DNA of 64,000 nucleotides. It comes from Phymatolithon calcareum (taxonomy: Eukaryota > Rhodophyta > Florideophyceae > Hapalidiales). Every line of letters begins with the position of its first letter. The stretch's first letter is position 1. The stretch lies in the NCBI GenBank assembly GCA_977006965.1, contig OZ345353.1, forward strand, positions 3,720,001 to 3,784,000, given 5' to 3'. The notes under the pieces are model-generated. The model had not been told where the DNA came from. It did no database searches and saw only the letters and a program-made list of their open reading frames with translations. Positions 23,301 to 32,753 of the stretch are shown piece by piece. The position numbers were made by a program, and so were the translations under genes.

Positions 23301-23546
23301 GAGGGCTTTCGTGGGGTCATTTCGCGCGGCCAAGGAAACGGACTAGAATCGTGACTTCCCAGATGCGTTTCAGTTAGTGCAGCTACGCACGATCCGGATA
23401 GTCTTATGGCATCCATTATCATGGATGCCTTGTTTTTGGCGCCAGCGACATTGAAGTTGAGAAATTTGGCCTCTATGATTGGGCGTGGGCGCTTGCGTCC
23501 TCTTCAGTCGAGCGATCTAAGCTTCCAGGCTCTTGTCTTGTCGGGC
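20367..23546 (-). mobile_element. LINE (non-LTR retrotransposon) with 13-bp target duplication
   Basis: The element is bounded by gcaatgtagaatg at 20,354-20,366 and 23,547-23,559. The corresponding empty site is intact at 42,078-42,090 in copy 2. It is inserted on the minus strand, so its 3' end is at 20,367. It ends in short ATCC repeats rather than poly-A. Only 43 bp precede the longest open frame, so any ORF1 is missing and the element is probably 5'-truncated. Confidence 0.9.
20453..23422 (-). CDS. LINE endonuclease/reverse transcriptase (ORF2)
   Basis: The 989-residue protein has an apurinic-type endonuclease followed by a reverse transcriptase; together they nick target DNA and copy the element RNA into it. 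Endonuclease motifs are TETHL near residue 18, CGDFNARH near 125 and SDHLPV near 200. RT motifs are YKKGDPRDPANYRPIALLS near 490, VLDLSKAFDT near 550, GIPQGSPLSP near 610 and FLADDV near 647, where the usual YADD is LADD. The true endonuclease start lies upstream of the first ATG: in-frame codons between 23,423 and 23,503 encode KFLNFNVAGAKN, the usual first strand, before a TGA. The ATG at 23,422 would therefore lose the first catalytic-fold residues. The frame is otherwise intact. Confidence 0.85.
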   Translation of the reverse strand: MIMDAIRLSGSCVAALTETHLGSHDSSPFPWPREMTPRKPSPISINGQKKSRTSLPRGGVALLIRPGLKYRVLRKDSTHMYQILSISVLGIIVVTAYISPLSSPKEYMKATEILRRHAAGPTLFCGDFNARHKLWDERQNNRGLALLRWCESFRYKINAPREPTFHAQSRKSCIDLFISKRIQCSPARLLNGSWGGCSDHLPVVCTSNLMTPKMEKSYTVPLHKRSDPLAKARAAEYYTKHIPALIERLGTVSTQHELESLYEKACKALKSPWLAGRKPRGGRFTRYWDLELDRLAYKRSRLFRNAKLTNDPDDWQDYRKVHKTIRSKVTSKKRKCFQEFVEDMSNSPADKATAMLSKISKRKQGTFSKNSAMGIQLEPEEFLAYAHTISFTLEDHEMEKLAFDVTPELEDEIAAAIHRAPKRKAAGADGIFSEMFQASPELSAKLIISLWRACGRVKETPSLRNLIKLLPFYKKGDPRDPANYRPIALLSHTRKIIESALDKILRKHYGFNKIQTGFRKGSGCPDAVLHTIAAIKNGHRNIAVLDLSKAFDTMPRHVLSRLLKKRLPATLVSWVMYFLQPSMIYTPTDDRNNRFVINKGIPQGSPLSPALYNIFVDVLAESLSRIPFHYSKSPATFLADDVILRAFSPIGLQLLLDIASAASTEMVWNTNVGKSCVITPNGENESFKCVLARKEIETVSETTYLGISISSNGVTETSTLSRIDAAQNRLMVLGNIGLHGKGFAPSTCLRLYKALVRPMTEYLLPFADLTRNILHAQDALESNLFSRMFGTWCKNMQARFRGICRLESIQRRQAHLSSKFITAQKFRRKQALELPKGTTRLAILNATNDMLHKALLCTSTEEFARTLDATTSVNARTLKNAIEEWEACLPSKATGREGRRPPQPIKNELPPFLTLKKAKHRLLCTHWLFHRFPYPWQEQSRNEDSELDEALTVISNLNAQATTFRYSKRDAGNGSGYRPKKMSEIKMKT

Positions 23547-23962
23547 GCAATGTAGAATGAGAAACTGACAAATGGAACAAATAATGAAATTACCACCGCC
23601 TACACTCGAAGCACGAAACACTCACGACAAAGATATCTCATTAGCATCTGCGTCACGTGAGACAACAGCTGTGATCGTTCCCCTGCGTCTGTCCATCACT
23701 CAGGTCCCTTTTGTGAGAGTGATACCTTTTTATTGTTTCGTTCAGGCAAGGTTGCTGCTTATACCAATTCGGCAGTGCTTCACTACGTGTATGCAAGCTT
23801 TCCAATTGCTCGACTTAGGTGTATAGTAAGTGCCCTATGTAGCCCTCGCAATGATACCGTTCCATGTTCAAATCTAGATATTACGCGTAGCCTGATGTAG
23901 GCACATGCACTTGTTGCATGCAACGCGCCAGGAACACTACCCATGCAGTAAGCGCTACGGGT

Positions 23963-26048
23963 TTACACAGCGATGCCGTGCTCTTCAAGAGATTCACCTT
24001 GCTGATCTGGTGGTAGTGCGAGCAACATGACAAAATTTTCGTGAGTTTGAAGCCCACCCTCCGTCTCATTCCTTTCACCGAATATGCGAAAGCTGTATGT
24101 GGAGGCTTCCATCGATTCTAATTTCTCGGGAAGCAGAACACCTGTGACATAGAAAAGCTTCGCAAATCCTCTGATGTCCCTTGCTCGAACTACGCCTCCA
24201 CGCTTTCGAAGCCTGTCTGCTTTCCGCAAAAGCCTAGGACATGACAGTAGTGCGATCGCTTGAGGGTAGTTCAGACGACCAAAACGGCTGGATGCTAGGA
24301 ATGCCGATGCCTTTTCCACTTCGTCTTCTGACAATGGCACATCATTTTCTCTCTTTGGCAATTCGTCTAGAGAATTGACAGTACTTCTCGTTGCACGGGA
24401 CGAGATCTTCTCGGTGGAGGATTGAGAACTCCGTCCCAACGTTTCGAGAATGAAACCACTGCGTTCATGGTGAGGCTATGTTTCTTTGCAAGGTCGTGCA
24501 CCAGACCGATGTACGTACTGCGATATGATGAAATGAACCAGAATCCACGTCCAGATGGGGAGATCCTAACAAGGGCTCCAAGGATTGCTTGTGGAATTGC
24601 TCGAATGACACTTGGACGAAACTCCTTGCCCTCCCGGAGGGTGGCGAATTTGTAGAAGATAACTGCCAAAACCACATTCACAAGATACATCCCACATACC
24701 ATTCCCAAGGTTGTGCCCAGAGTACTGACCTCGACGATCTGCGCCCTGTACCAATGTCCAACAACGAAGATAGCGCCAGCGTATCCATTGTCCAAATCAT
24801 AACTCCAGTGGGTTATTTTCGATGGCCCATAAGTAACAAGTCCTCCTTGGTGAACGACAATGTTGTGGTACGAATTCGAAAATGCAAAAGCGTACACCGG
24901 TGTTAATATTGTCAAAAGAGCCACCAGGACAGAAGCATAAATGCTCTGTGATAGTGGAGCTGGGTAGTTAACGAGACGGCAATGGTCGCTGGCAGTTCTA
25001 ACGAGAGTCCAATCATCAATTTGGGGTACGCATCGAGGAGGAGCCCAGTTTTTGACGTTTTCGCGCATCTTTGAAGCGGCAGAGGACATATTATGGTGGA
25101 TATGATTACGGTTTGCACAACCAAGAATGCAAGATATATATCGGCCAACTTGCTGCGGTTGGAGAGCATAACCGGTGGGGACGGTATCCCTGTGAGAGAA
25201 GCGACGGCCTCAAGAAGACGATTTTGTGCGACGCTGGTGATATCATTTAAGATATCCTTGTGCTCTCCGGCGGTGGCGTTTGTGGCAATTACGATATGCC
25301 CTGTCAGAAACGGAAGTCTATTGAGCAGTGCCGGTTTTCCGGACTCAATTATGTCCCTTCCTCTCTTTTCCGGATATTTGTCTCTTCTGGCGGCTTGCTT
25401 CAGAGCAGTCCGGAAAGTGCTTTCCATTTGTTCGGTCGAGTAATTCAGGTCGAAGCGTATTATCTCGATTCTCAGGCCTTTACGCAACCGTGAACCTTCG
25501 TGTACTGTAATATATTGAGAAGCAGTATCTGGCAATGGTGTCCCCTTATCTCGAATTGAACGCTTGAAAGTGAAATCACGCCAGGTAACCGCGTTCTCTG
25601 TGCAGCTTCTGTATATGTCACCTCCACTCCACTGCCTGGCATTAAAATCGCCGATGAGTCCAATCGGAGATGAACCGCTTTCAACGTTTTCGTAAAGAAT
25701 TCGAACGGGATGTGCAGTGTCGTTACCGGCGTCCAAGCAGACTTTCTGAGTGAGCAATGTCACAGTATTCTCACCAACGACAAATAATTGCCCATCAACA
25801 GTCCTTGAGTGATTCAGGGCCCACTGCCATTCTCCGTTGATGGTGTTGCGCAAGTTAATGGACTTGAGGTCGGTCGCAAGATCCGGGATGTAGCATGCTG
25901 TAGATTTTGAAGAGCGCTTGAGCGATCGCGACACGAGTGATACATGTCTGCACCAGTTTGCGTTTGATGGGGGGCGGCCCCAAGTCGAGACACATAAAAG
26001 CTTCACGAGAAGGCAGAATATGAAGAATTTCGCCGGTGAGGGAGGCAT
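23963..26048 (-). pseudogene. unrecognised multi-pass membrane protein, family copy B (two frameshifts)
   Basis: The gene starts at ATG 26,048 with a hydrophobic signal peptide and follows the same plan as copy C. The first frame runs to 24,912 but leaves the family sequence near 25,075, inside the first transmembrane segment, through an indel. The family sequence resumes in a second frame (to 24,367) and switches to a third after a second indel near 24,400, in the linker after NPPPRRSRPV. It then continues to 23,963. Copy D at 42,494-44,579 has the same two breaks, so they predate the duplication. A 378-residue N-terminal product with the whole luminal domain could still be made. Confidence 0.75.
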
Positions 26049-27164
26049 ATGTAAGGTAGCGAGTTCTGGTGCCCAATTTCCAGCCCTTCTTCTCCTTCGT
26101 GAACAGATAGAATACGTTCACGAAAAGTATTGAGCTGAACTGAGACGCTCTTAAATGGTCCATTTCCCCACCGTTGTCCTTTTTAAGAATTCCGCCAATT
26201 CGCCGAAAAGATGAACAGCCGATGAGGGAAATATTTTTCTTCTCAAATCTTATAATGCGTTGGTAACTTTTAAATAAAAATCTACCTTTCTTCTTCTTCT
26301 AAAATCTTAAATACAAGTATGGTGTACCCGAAAGAAGACTTTGTTTGAAAAGTCTTCATTATCAGTACAGCTGTACTCGTAGAAACTCACCTATAAAATA
26401 CTTGAGGACAATAATAGCTCAAAATTTGAGCGTTCTTTCATTATACAGTATATGAAAGAGTCGATTTCATTGTTGCGTCAGCTGTACTTTATAAGCATTC
26501 CCAACGTCCTCGTTGCCCGAATGGTATAATACAGTAGTACAGGCTTCTCGCACTGTATGCCTCTGAAATCCGCTGCACACCATCCATTGATACTATGATA
26601 CCTGTCACATTCCACTTACGTAATTTCCGTTAGGCGAGCGAACTCGTCTTGGTTGGATATACCAGCAGGTGTACTGCTTCAGCCTTGTTGGTAAATGAAG
26701 TACCTGATATGGATTTGGCCAGGCTTTTTCAAGTGAGCGAGATGACGTAGTCGAATATCAGCCTGATGACAAGCGAAGCCAAGCATTCCGATCGGCAAGA
26801 TGACTTAGATGATATCAGCGATTGTCGTCCTAGATTCACAGCCAGAAGCAGGATCTTCGGAGGATAATCGGTTCCACGATTGTAGTGCCCAAAGAGTTTA
26901 TGAATCGATAGCAACACACCGTCTCCGGCGTTCGGTATTAGCCGCACTAGCTCGTGCTAGAATTCTTGATAGGTTTCGGTTTTCTTCTTGATGCTTGGGT
27001 TCCTTCCCAGTGAGGAACTCCCAGCAGTATTTTATATCTTTTCTGTTACGCTGATTTCGTCACCCAACCTGAGCAAACACTTGTGTTCCTAGAGAACACG
27101 AAAGAGAACTATCGCGAAATCAGTTCAATGAAAACTACTACAATAAACGCAATAAATGTTGCGT
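26049..27164. other. upstream region of membrane gene B
   Basis: No gene is seen. The stretch is shared with 44,580-45,348 and 51,167-51,552 of copy 2, which are separated there by the Ty3/gypsy element. Its empty target ccaag is at 26,779-26,783. A palindrome-rich part lies at 26,410-26,470, around ctcaaaatttgagcg and cattatacagtatatg. Promoter elements were not resolved. Confidence 0.45.
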
Positions 27165-27552
27165 TTCGGTGAAATCGTACCAACTCTCATGAACAAGCTC
27201 GAAGTGTACCTTCAAAGATATCGACTAACAGAAGAGGAGACTAGTGAGACTGAAAAGGCACTTGACAAAGTACTATTCCTCACAATCGTCTTTTATGACG
27301 ACATGGAATAGACCAAGACAAAATAGAACGGCGACGCTGAGATTCCTACGAACAGGACAAGTGGACTCTAAGCTTTTCCCTCCACCTTCTCTGGAGGAGG
27401 GTTTTTGCAGCTAGGGCTACGACGATAGCAACGAGCTTTTGCGGGCTTTAACGGAGCTACCAAGGTAGTAGCATCTGAAACGCATCTCCCTTACAGTCTT
27501 ATGAGTGTTTCTGAGGGCGTTTAATAAATTCAAAATTCAAAAAAAAAAAAAA
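27165..27552 (+). mobile_element. poly-A-tailed retroinsertion, 388 bp
   Basis: An 11-bp duplication, aaatgttgcgt, flanks the insert (27,154-27,164 and 27,553-27,563), and the empty site survives at 51,542-51,552. The insert ends in a run of A preceded by ttaataaattc, which resembles a polyadenylation signal. It is thus a reverse-transcribed, 5'-truncated RNA on the plus strand. From its first base it is open for about 47 codons, ending in FLTIVFYDDME and a stop. The parent gene is not recognised. Confidence 0.8.
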
Positions 27553-28214
27553 AAATGTTGCGTGACTCGAACAAGTGACGACTGTCGTTGAAATCCACTT
27601 AGAATATCTAGGTGTCGGACTAGACCCCACCCAATTGCTCGACAATACTCTCACAAAACTGATGACGCACACTTTGAACAGTTTATGTTGGTGCAACATT
27701 GCTTTCCATTATTGGTTGGATTTAAAAATCGACACATCTTCACTTTTTGCAATGCGTGTAGCACTGAAGTCTGCCTATTTTATCCATACTCGTCTTTCCA
27801 CTGACACAGCACAGTGGTGTGTATAAGAACAAAATGTCGAAAACGACCTCAAGGCTTTCGATATGTGGTGTATACTGCATAACTTAAGCAATGAACACAG
27901 TGATCAGAACACGTTTGAGTGTTCAATAACAGACCTTATTCACATATTGAGGACCTAGAATTGCGAGCCAACCACGAGAGCAATGTGTTGTGATAAATCT
28001 CCTTCTCTATGACGACAACAATAGCTATAGAGCCAGTGGAATTCAACTCTGTTTGGCAGATTGCACTGGAGGGTTTTTTGCCAGCTGTGAGATTTGGACA
28101 GTTGCAATAATTGCCCGCTACCGCTGTTGGTGAATCAGATGACCTTCATGTACCTGGTGAATCTACAACTCCTTTGCAAACGCAGGCCTGCAACGTGCAT
28201 GTCAACGTACGCTG
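27553..28214 (+). other. host sequence with an 83-codon open frame (copy 1)
   Basis: The frame 27,575-27,826 corresponds to an uninterrupted 99-codon frame at 51,516-51,815 in copy 2, where the N-terminus reads MNTTTINAINVACLEQ. In copy 1 the retroinsertion removes that start. The remainder of the stretch is non-coding. No family is recognised, and the frame may be a fragment of an older gene. Confidence 0.35.
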
Positions 28215-28226
28215 CAATTCTTGAGG

Positions 28227-30003
28227 GATATGTGTTGATTTATTTTAAAAGCTCCCAAGGCCTCTCTTGAAGAGTAACAGGGCCGCTTTCGCACGATTCT
28301 CTAAGCTCACGTAGTTTGACTGTTCAGTACAACCTTGATTCGTATTTCTCTCCCAACAAGTGCTCCAGTTAGTCGCTTACATTCATATTCAATTTCAGGA
28401 CTAATCTTGGATGAAGATAGAATGCGTTGGAGCGCGACCAGCTCAATCACGGCTGTGACACCAAAGTATGCACCAAGTACTGATTTTCTCCAAAGAGGTG
28501 CTCTATTGAATATCAGCCGTAGGCATCGCAACCGTGTAGATCTTTCTCTTACGTGGAGAACCATCCGTAGATTGTTCGAATCAGTTGGTATCTCGAGCGA
28601 TCTTCCCTCTTCTCCCTCTGCCCATAACTCAATTCTTTCTTTTCGTCGCCCTTTCTTTGAGACTGAGCCCTCCTTGGCTTTGTCGAGAGCTTGTTGCAGA
28701 TCTTCATATTTCTTGAGGCACTCTATATCCTTGGTTGCCTCCTTAATGTCTTCATCTCTCCCAGAATACTCATCTGCTTCGTCGAGGCGCTTCTTCTGTT
28801 TCACTAGATTCGCAGAGAACCTTTCTGCTTGGTGTCTTCTCCTCATGGCAGGTGGTTCTAGTCGGCACAGAACTCGCATTCTTCCATGGCGGTGCTGGGC
28901 ATATGTCCCAAAAACATACTTGAAGAATAAACCTTCTGCAGATTCGATTGCTGATTGTAATCGCTTTGTCAGAGGCGTGACGTGGAGTGCGTACTCCCAC
29001 TTTGGCAAAATAAGCGACTTGAAGATTCTAATGCATGTCACAGGCTGAAAGCCTCGAACATTGACTCCAATATCCCGCAGTTTGTGTATGCACCCCACTG
29101 CATTTCGTACTCTTGATAACGCCATGTCGTCTGTTACGCCTTTGTGGTTCATGCTTATACCGAGATACGAGAGCCTTCAAGCTTGATGAAGAACTCGACC
29201 CGCAATGTGGAAGGTGTGTTTCCTGAGTCCCTTGTATTTAAGGATCTCGCTCTTTCCTGGCTTTGTGTTCCAGGTCATACCATTTTCCTTCGCCCAGGTA
29301 GTCGCTATATCAAGTAGCTTCTGCATTCCTTCTCCATCCTTTGATTGCAGCTGGACATCGTCAGCGAACAGTTGCGCTGGATTTTCAGAGACGTCGCTGG
29401 GGACCTTGGAGACCGCTTCCGCGAATGTATCCATGAAGATATTGTACAGGCACGGGCTCAGTGGGGACCCTTGGGGTACTCCTCGATCGATAATGCACCA
29501 TGTTCGTGTATCATCGCCTGCTGACGTAACCCACGAGGGTTTCAGAAGATATGCCACCATCCTTGTTATTTCGTCGGGTAGCTTCTGCTCGAGTCTTTTC
29601 ATGAGGATGTCTCGTGGCACCCTGTCATATGCTGCAGAGAGGTCAAGAACTGCGACAAAAGGATGCCCATCTTTCATGGCACATTTTGCACGGAGTATCG
29701 CAATATATGTGCTCTTGTCTTTTCGGAAACCTAGCTGGGCACTGTTGAAACGGTAGTGTTCCCTTATGTATGAGTCGAGTGCGGAATCGATGATTTTCCT
29801 GGCTTGGCTTAATAGCGATATAGGTCTGTAGTTCGCTGCAACATGGGGTGGGCCTTTCTTGTACAGAGGGATCAGAGTAGCTGGACGCCACGCTCGCGGA
29901 AGACATTTGAGCCTTCCACATGTCTCCCATAAGGCTATCAATATACTCAATCCGGCTTCCTTATTCGCATGCATCATTTCAACTGCCACTCCGTCAGGGC
30001 CGA
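28227..30003 (-). mobile_element. second LINE, 5'-truncated, with 12-bp target duplication
   Basis: The flanks caattcttgagg (28,215-28,226 and 30,004-30,015) match a single caattcttgcgg at 52,206-52,217 in copy 2. The element starts within the reverse-transcriptase domain, so it was truncated during insertion. It ends on the minus strand near 28,227. It belongs to a different LINE family from the one at 20,367 and shares its tail with the remnant at 63,255-63,620. Confidence 0.9.
28307..30003 (-). pseudogene. LINE reverse transcriptase with one in-frame TGA
   Basis: Coding begins at the truncation point with IVGPDGVAVEM. It shows RT motifs NYRPISLLSQARK, VAVLDLSAAYDRVPR, GVPQGSPLSPCLYNIF and LFADDV, with Phe-Ala-Asp-Asp as the catalytic loop. 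A TGA at 29,177-29,179 interrupts the frame after GRVLHQA. The same frame then continues through RLSYLGISM to 28,307. Apart from this stop there is no frameshift. With the endonuclease missing, the copy cannot move by itself. Confidence 0.8.
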
Positions 30004-30015
30004 CAATTCTTGAGG

Positions 30016-30614
30016 AGTAAAGCATGCCTACCAGGTGAGGCACCAATTTGATTGCAATTGCGATTATGAGTTGATTATTGTGGCATTATTAACTGCAATC
30101 ATGACTGAATCCGGACATGTGGTAAGATCAGTGTTTGCCACGCTGCTCTGGTAGCTCGCAACAAATACGTACCAGATGGAAGATAAAAAGAGTTAAAATT
30201 AGATTTGCTATTTGCGTGATTCATGCCTTGGGAACTTGCGTGTAATTGTAGTTGTGATTGCTGGGTCGATCGTTCTAGCAATTAAGGCAGGTTTCGCATT
30301 GGACGGAGTACGAATGAGCGACGTGGCAGAATTAAAAAATATTTCGCAGGTTCAAGGAGGTCATTTACGATGATGATGTGCATACACATTCCTCACCATG
30401 TGGTGCGGAATGTCAGAATTTTTGATTCTTAGAAAATACAACTCCCGTTTTCAGATACGAATAGAGATGCTGAATAACTTCTCCATGATGTTGCCCATTA
30501 GATTTGAATTGCCGTTTTCCGCCCTTGTAAGGGAAGTTGGTTTTGTAAAACAAACCATTACCAATAAAGCTACCTCTTAAAACTGTCTCTCTTCGCCGCA
30601 AAACTGGACCTGCG
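30016..30614. other. 3' flank of choline kinase copy 1
   Basis: This non-coding stretch matches 52,218-52,816. In copy 2 the joined sequence across the empty LINE site holds an 84-codon Cys-rich frame (52,102-52,356); here the LINE splits it. No terminator or polyadenylation signal is certain, though aataaagc-like sequences occur near 30,563. Confidence 0.4.
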
Positions 30615-31664
30615 TTACCTTGCTCCCCTAAAATACAGCTGAAAACGTTGCTCCTCGAAATGAACATACGGAAAGTCCACGGTGTCTCCGGCGCTCTGTA
30701 CAAGCGCCCAAAATCCCCAATATAGATGCGCCACTGCAGCGAATCTCTCCGCCTCCTGCACGAGTTCTCGAACACTCTCTTCAGTTGGCTCACTCCCTCC
30801 GCTCTCTTCAAGGTAAGCTCTGCAGAACGCGGTCCTCGCTGCAAGCGTCGGGTAAAGCTTCGGCTGCACAATGCCATCAGTAGTGCCGCCCATGGCTTCA
30901 CAAAAGAAATTGCCAATGTCAAACCCACGGTAATTCCACCCAGCGTACTCGAAATCCACCAGATGGACCTCGTTATCAGCAGAGATAAGAATGTTTCCGG
31001 CCAACAGATCGTTATGACAGAAAACAACTCGGCTATTATCTGCATCTTCAATACGCTTCTGACATTCACGTAACGCTGAAGTGCAGGCTGACACCCCGCG
31101 TTCAAACCTTGACAGTTGTCCCTTGTCTTCCATTCGCGCTGCCTCGCGAGCCCACCCTGTTATCTGCATCCACACCCCGGCGGGTGGGATGTCATCTGCG
31201 TTGCAGGGGCGGAACGTATGTAGACGTGCCATGGCCGTTGCCACACCGTGCATGACAACAGGTGACACCATCTTGAACAGATGCAGCGGACGGGAGGGGA
31301 TGTAGGTCTCAACGCGGCCATTCGCAAATAGTGCTAGCAGAGGAGGCGCGTGACCAGCGCGGCCAAGCTGTTCGAAGATTGAGTTTTCATTTTGCCGTTG
31401 CTCACTTGTGAATACACCTTCTGCGCCGAATACACGAATAAGCACGGTGGAAGGAGAAGCAAATGGATGTGTAGCTTTGAAGATGAGGTTTGTTATACCT
31501 CCTGGAATTTGAGAAACTGTGATTGACGAAGAACGATCTCTCCAAGTGGGTAACAAGGAGGGAAGAATGCGCGCAATGTCAATTGTGTTACTCAATGAGG
31601 CGTGGGAGGTTGGGACGCGTGAAATGCATGGAAGGGTGGGAGCACTTTTCGTGGCGCAGACCAT
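30615..31664 (-). CDS. choline/ethanolamine kinase, copy 1
   Basis: The enzyme transfers phosphate from ATP to choline or ethanolamine, the first step of the Kennedy pathway to phosphatidylcholine and phosphatidylethanolamine, in the cytosol. I chose the ATG at 31,664 (349 residues); the frame is open further upstream but without another ATG. The N-lobe has IPGGITNLIFKA. The C-lobe has the phosphotransferase motif FCHNDLLAGNILI, with catalytic Asp and metal-binding Asn, then the choline-kinase motif VHLVDFEYAGWNYRGFDIGN. Length is typical for the family. Substrate preference cannot be set from sequence alone. No break is visible, and copy 2 is nearly identical in the catalytic core. Confidence 0.88.
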   Translation of the reverse strand: MVCATKSAPTLPCISRVPTSHASLSNTIDIARILPSLLPTWRDRSSSITVSQIPGGITNLIFKATHPFASPSTVLIRVFGAEGVFTSEQRQNENSIFEQLGRAGHAPPLLALFANGRVETYIPSRPLHLFKMVSPVVMHGVATAMARLHTFRPCNADDIPPAGVWMQITGWAREAARMEDKGQLSRFERGVSACTSALRECQKRIEDADNSRVVFCHNDLLAGNILISADNEVHLVDFEYAGWNYRGFDIGNFFCEAMGGTTDGIVQPKLYPTLAARTAFCRAYLEESGGSEPTEESVRELVQEAERFAAVAHLYWGFWALVQSAGDTVDFPYVHFEEQRFQLYFRGAR

Positions 31665-32753
31665 CACTTTTTCTTGGACTGCACGAAACCGCCTCAGAAC
31701 AACAGAAGAAAGGCGGTTGAAAAGACCGGCGGCGTTCAGATTCGGGGGACTGCACAAGTCAGTTACAGTATATCATATTCAGGAAGCTGAAGCACACGAT
31801 GGTGTAAAAGCACTTTTTTCACCACGCGTAATGTTATGAATGAAAACTTTTGTCCTGGCGTTCATATCCCACCAGTGTTGCCGAAATTCTTTACTCTGCC
31901 TGGTCAGTTGCGACGAGAGGTTAGGTTACACCACAATAATGTGTTGCTTTTGGGAAAGGCAAATTGCCTGATGGGACGGTCACCATTGTTCTCCGCGACC
32001 GGAAAGATGTCGATGAAGACGGAAACCTGTGATTTTTGTACTGGTATTATCGGAAATGTATTTAAACATGCTCTTTCGTCGCGTACTGAGCGCCATTGTT
32101 TTCCTCGTGCTGCGCACATGCTCAGCGATGTAATTTCTTCCGAAATTCTTCGATACATATGTGCCAATATTCCTGCGCGCAGTGATTACCTAGTCGATTC
32201 TCGCGCAATTCTACGTGCGTGCAGCCAAATATCCGCTGTCCACATTGACTCTTTCAAGAATATCGGGGTTTCAAATGAAGTGTCCCGAACGAAAAGAGTG
32301 AAATGTTCCGGTAGCTTTTCGATTGATCGGTCCGGATCGCTCAATTATTGATCAAGGAGCTTTCGGCTTGACTTTGAATTGAATTTTCCGTATCGGAATC
32401 GTATCATACTGATTCGAAACAGGCGATTTTTCGCAGCTTATGAGCATAACCTTGTCAACCGTGCCTCCTGCACGTGTTGAAGCATTTGCACCGCGCAGCT
32501 TCGCTGAGGTGAAAAATTTCGAGGAAATTCGCTACATGGACCGAAAAAGGTGGCAAAATTCGCTAAATTGGCACCCCTTGCAAAAACTACTAATCGTTAT
32601 GATATGAGGTAGATAACTCTAGATGCAAACCCACGACGCCAGTACATGAGCAATAACGAGGACAGTAAAACCTAGACAGACGCTTCCGCTACGCAAAGCA
32701 CTTTGCACCTCGTCACACTCGACTGCTAAGCTAACTCAGTGCCCACGCGTTAA
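31665..32753. other. right end of duplication copy 1 and spacer
   Basis: Similarity to copy 2 fades near 32,030. On the plus strand, 31,940-32,022 reads KLPDGTVTIVLRDRKDVDEDGN, and the copy 2 counterpart at 54,110-54,170 reads SADGTIIIVIRYPKDVDAD. A shared coding relic of unknown family is likely. At 32,512-32,570 lies an isolated left end of the MULE-like family (gaggaaattcgctacatgga...). Nothing else is recognised. Confidence 0.4.

Larger units (their letters stand above)
13165..32030. repeat. segmental duplication, copy 1
   Basis: This segment is repeated in direct orientation at about 35,135-54,195. Gene order is the same: membrane gene, MITE/Tigger block, small conserved ORF, membrane gene, choline kinase. 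Insertions private to this copy are 13,847-14,234, 16,821-17,175, 20,367-23,546, 27,165-27,552 and 28,227-30,003. Subtracting them and their target duplications leaves about 12.7 kb, matching the core of copy 2. Outer boundaries are estimates from where similarity fades. Confidence 0.85.

Noticed and set aside
30413-31105. Minus-strand 230-codon frame overlapping choline kinase
   Set aside because: It lies in a different frame of the same strand as the kinase and is kept in both copies only because they are nearly identical.
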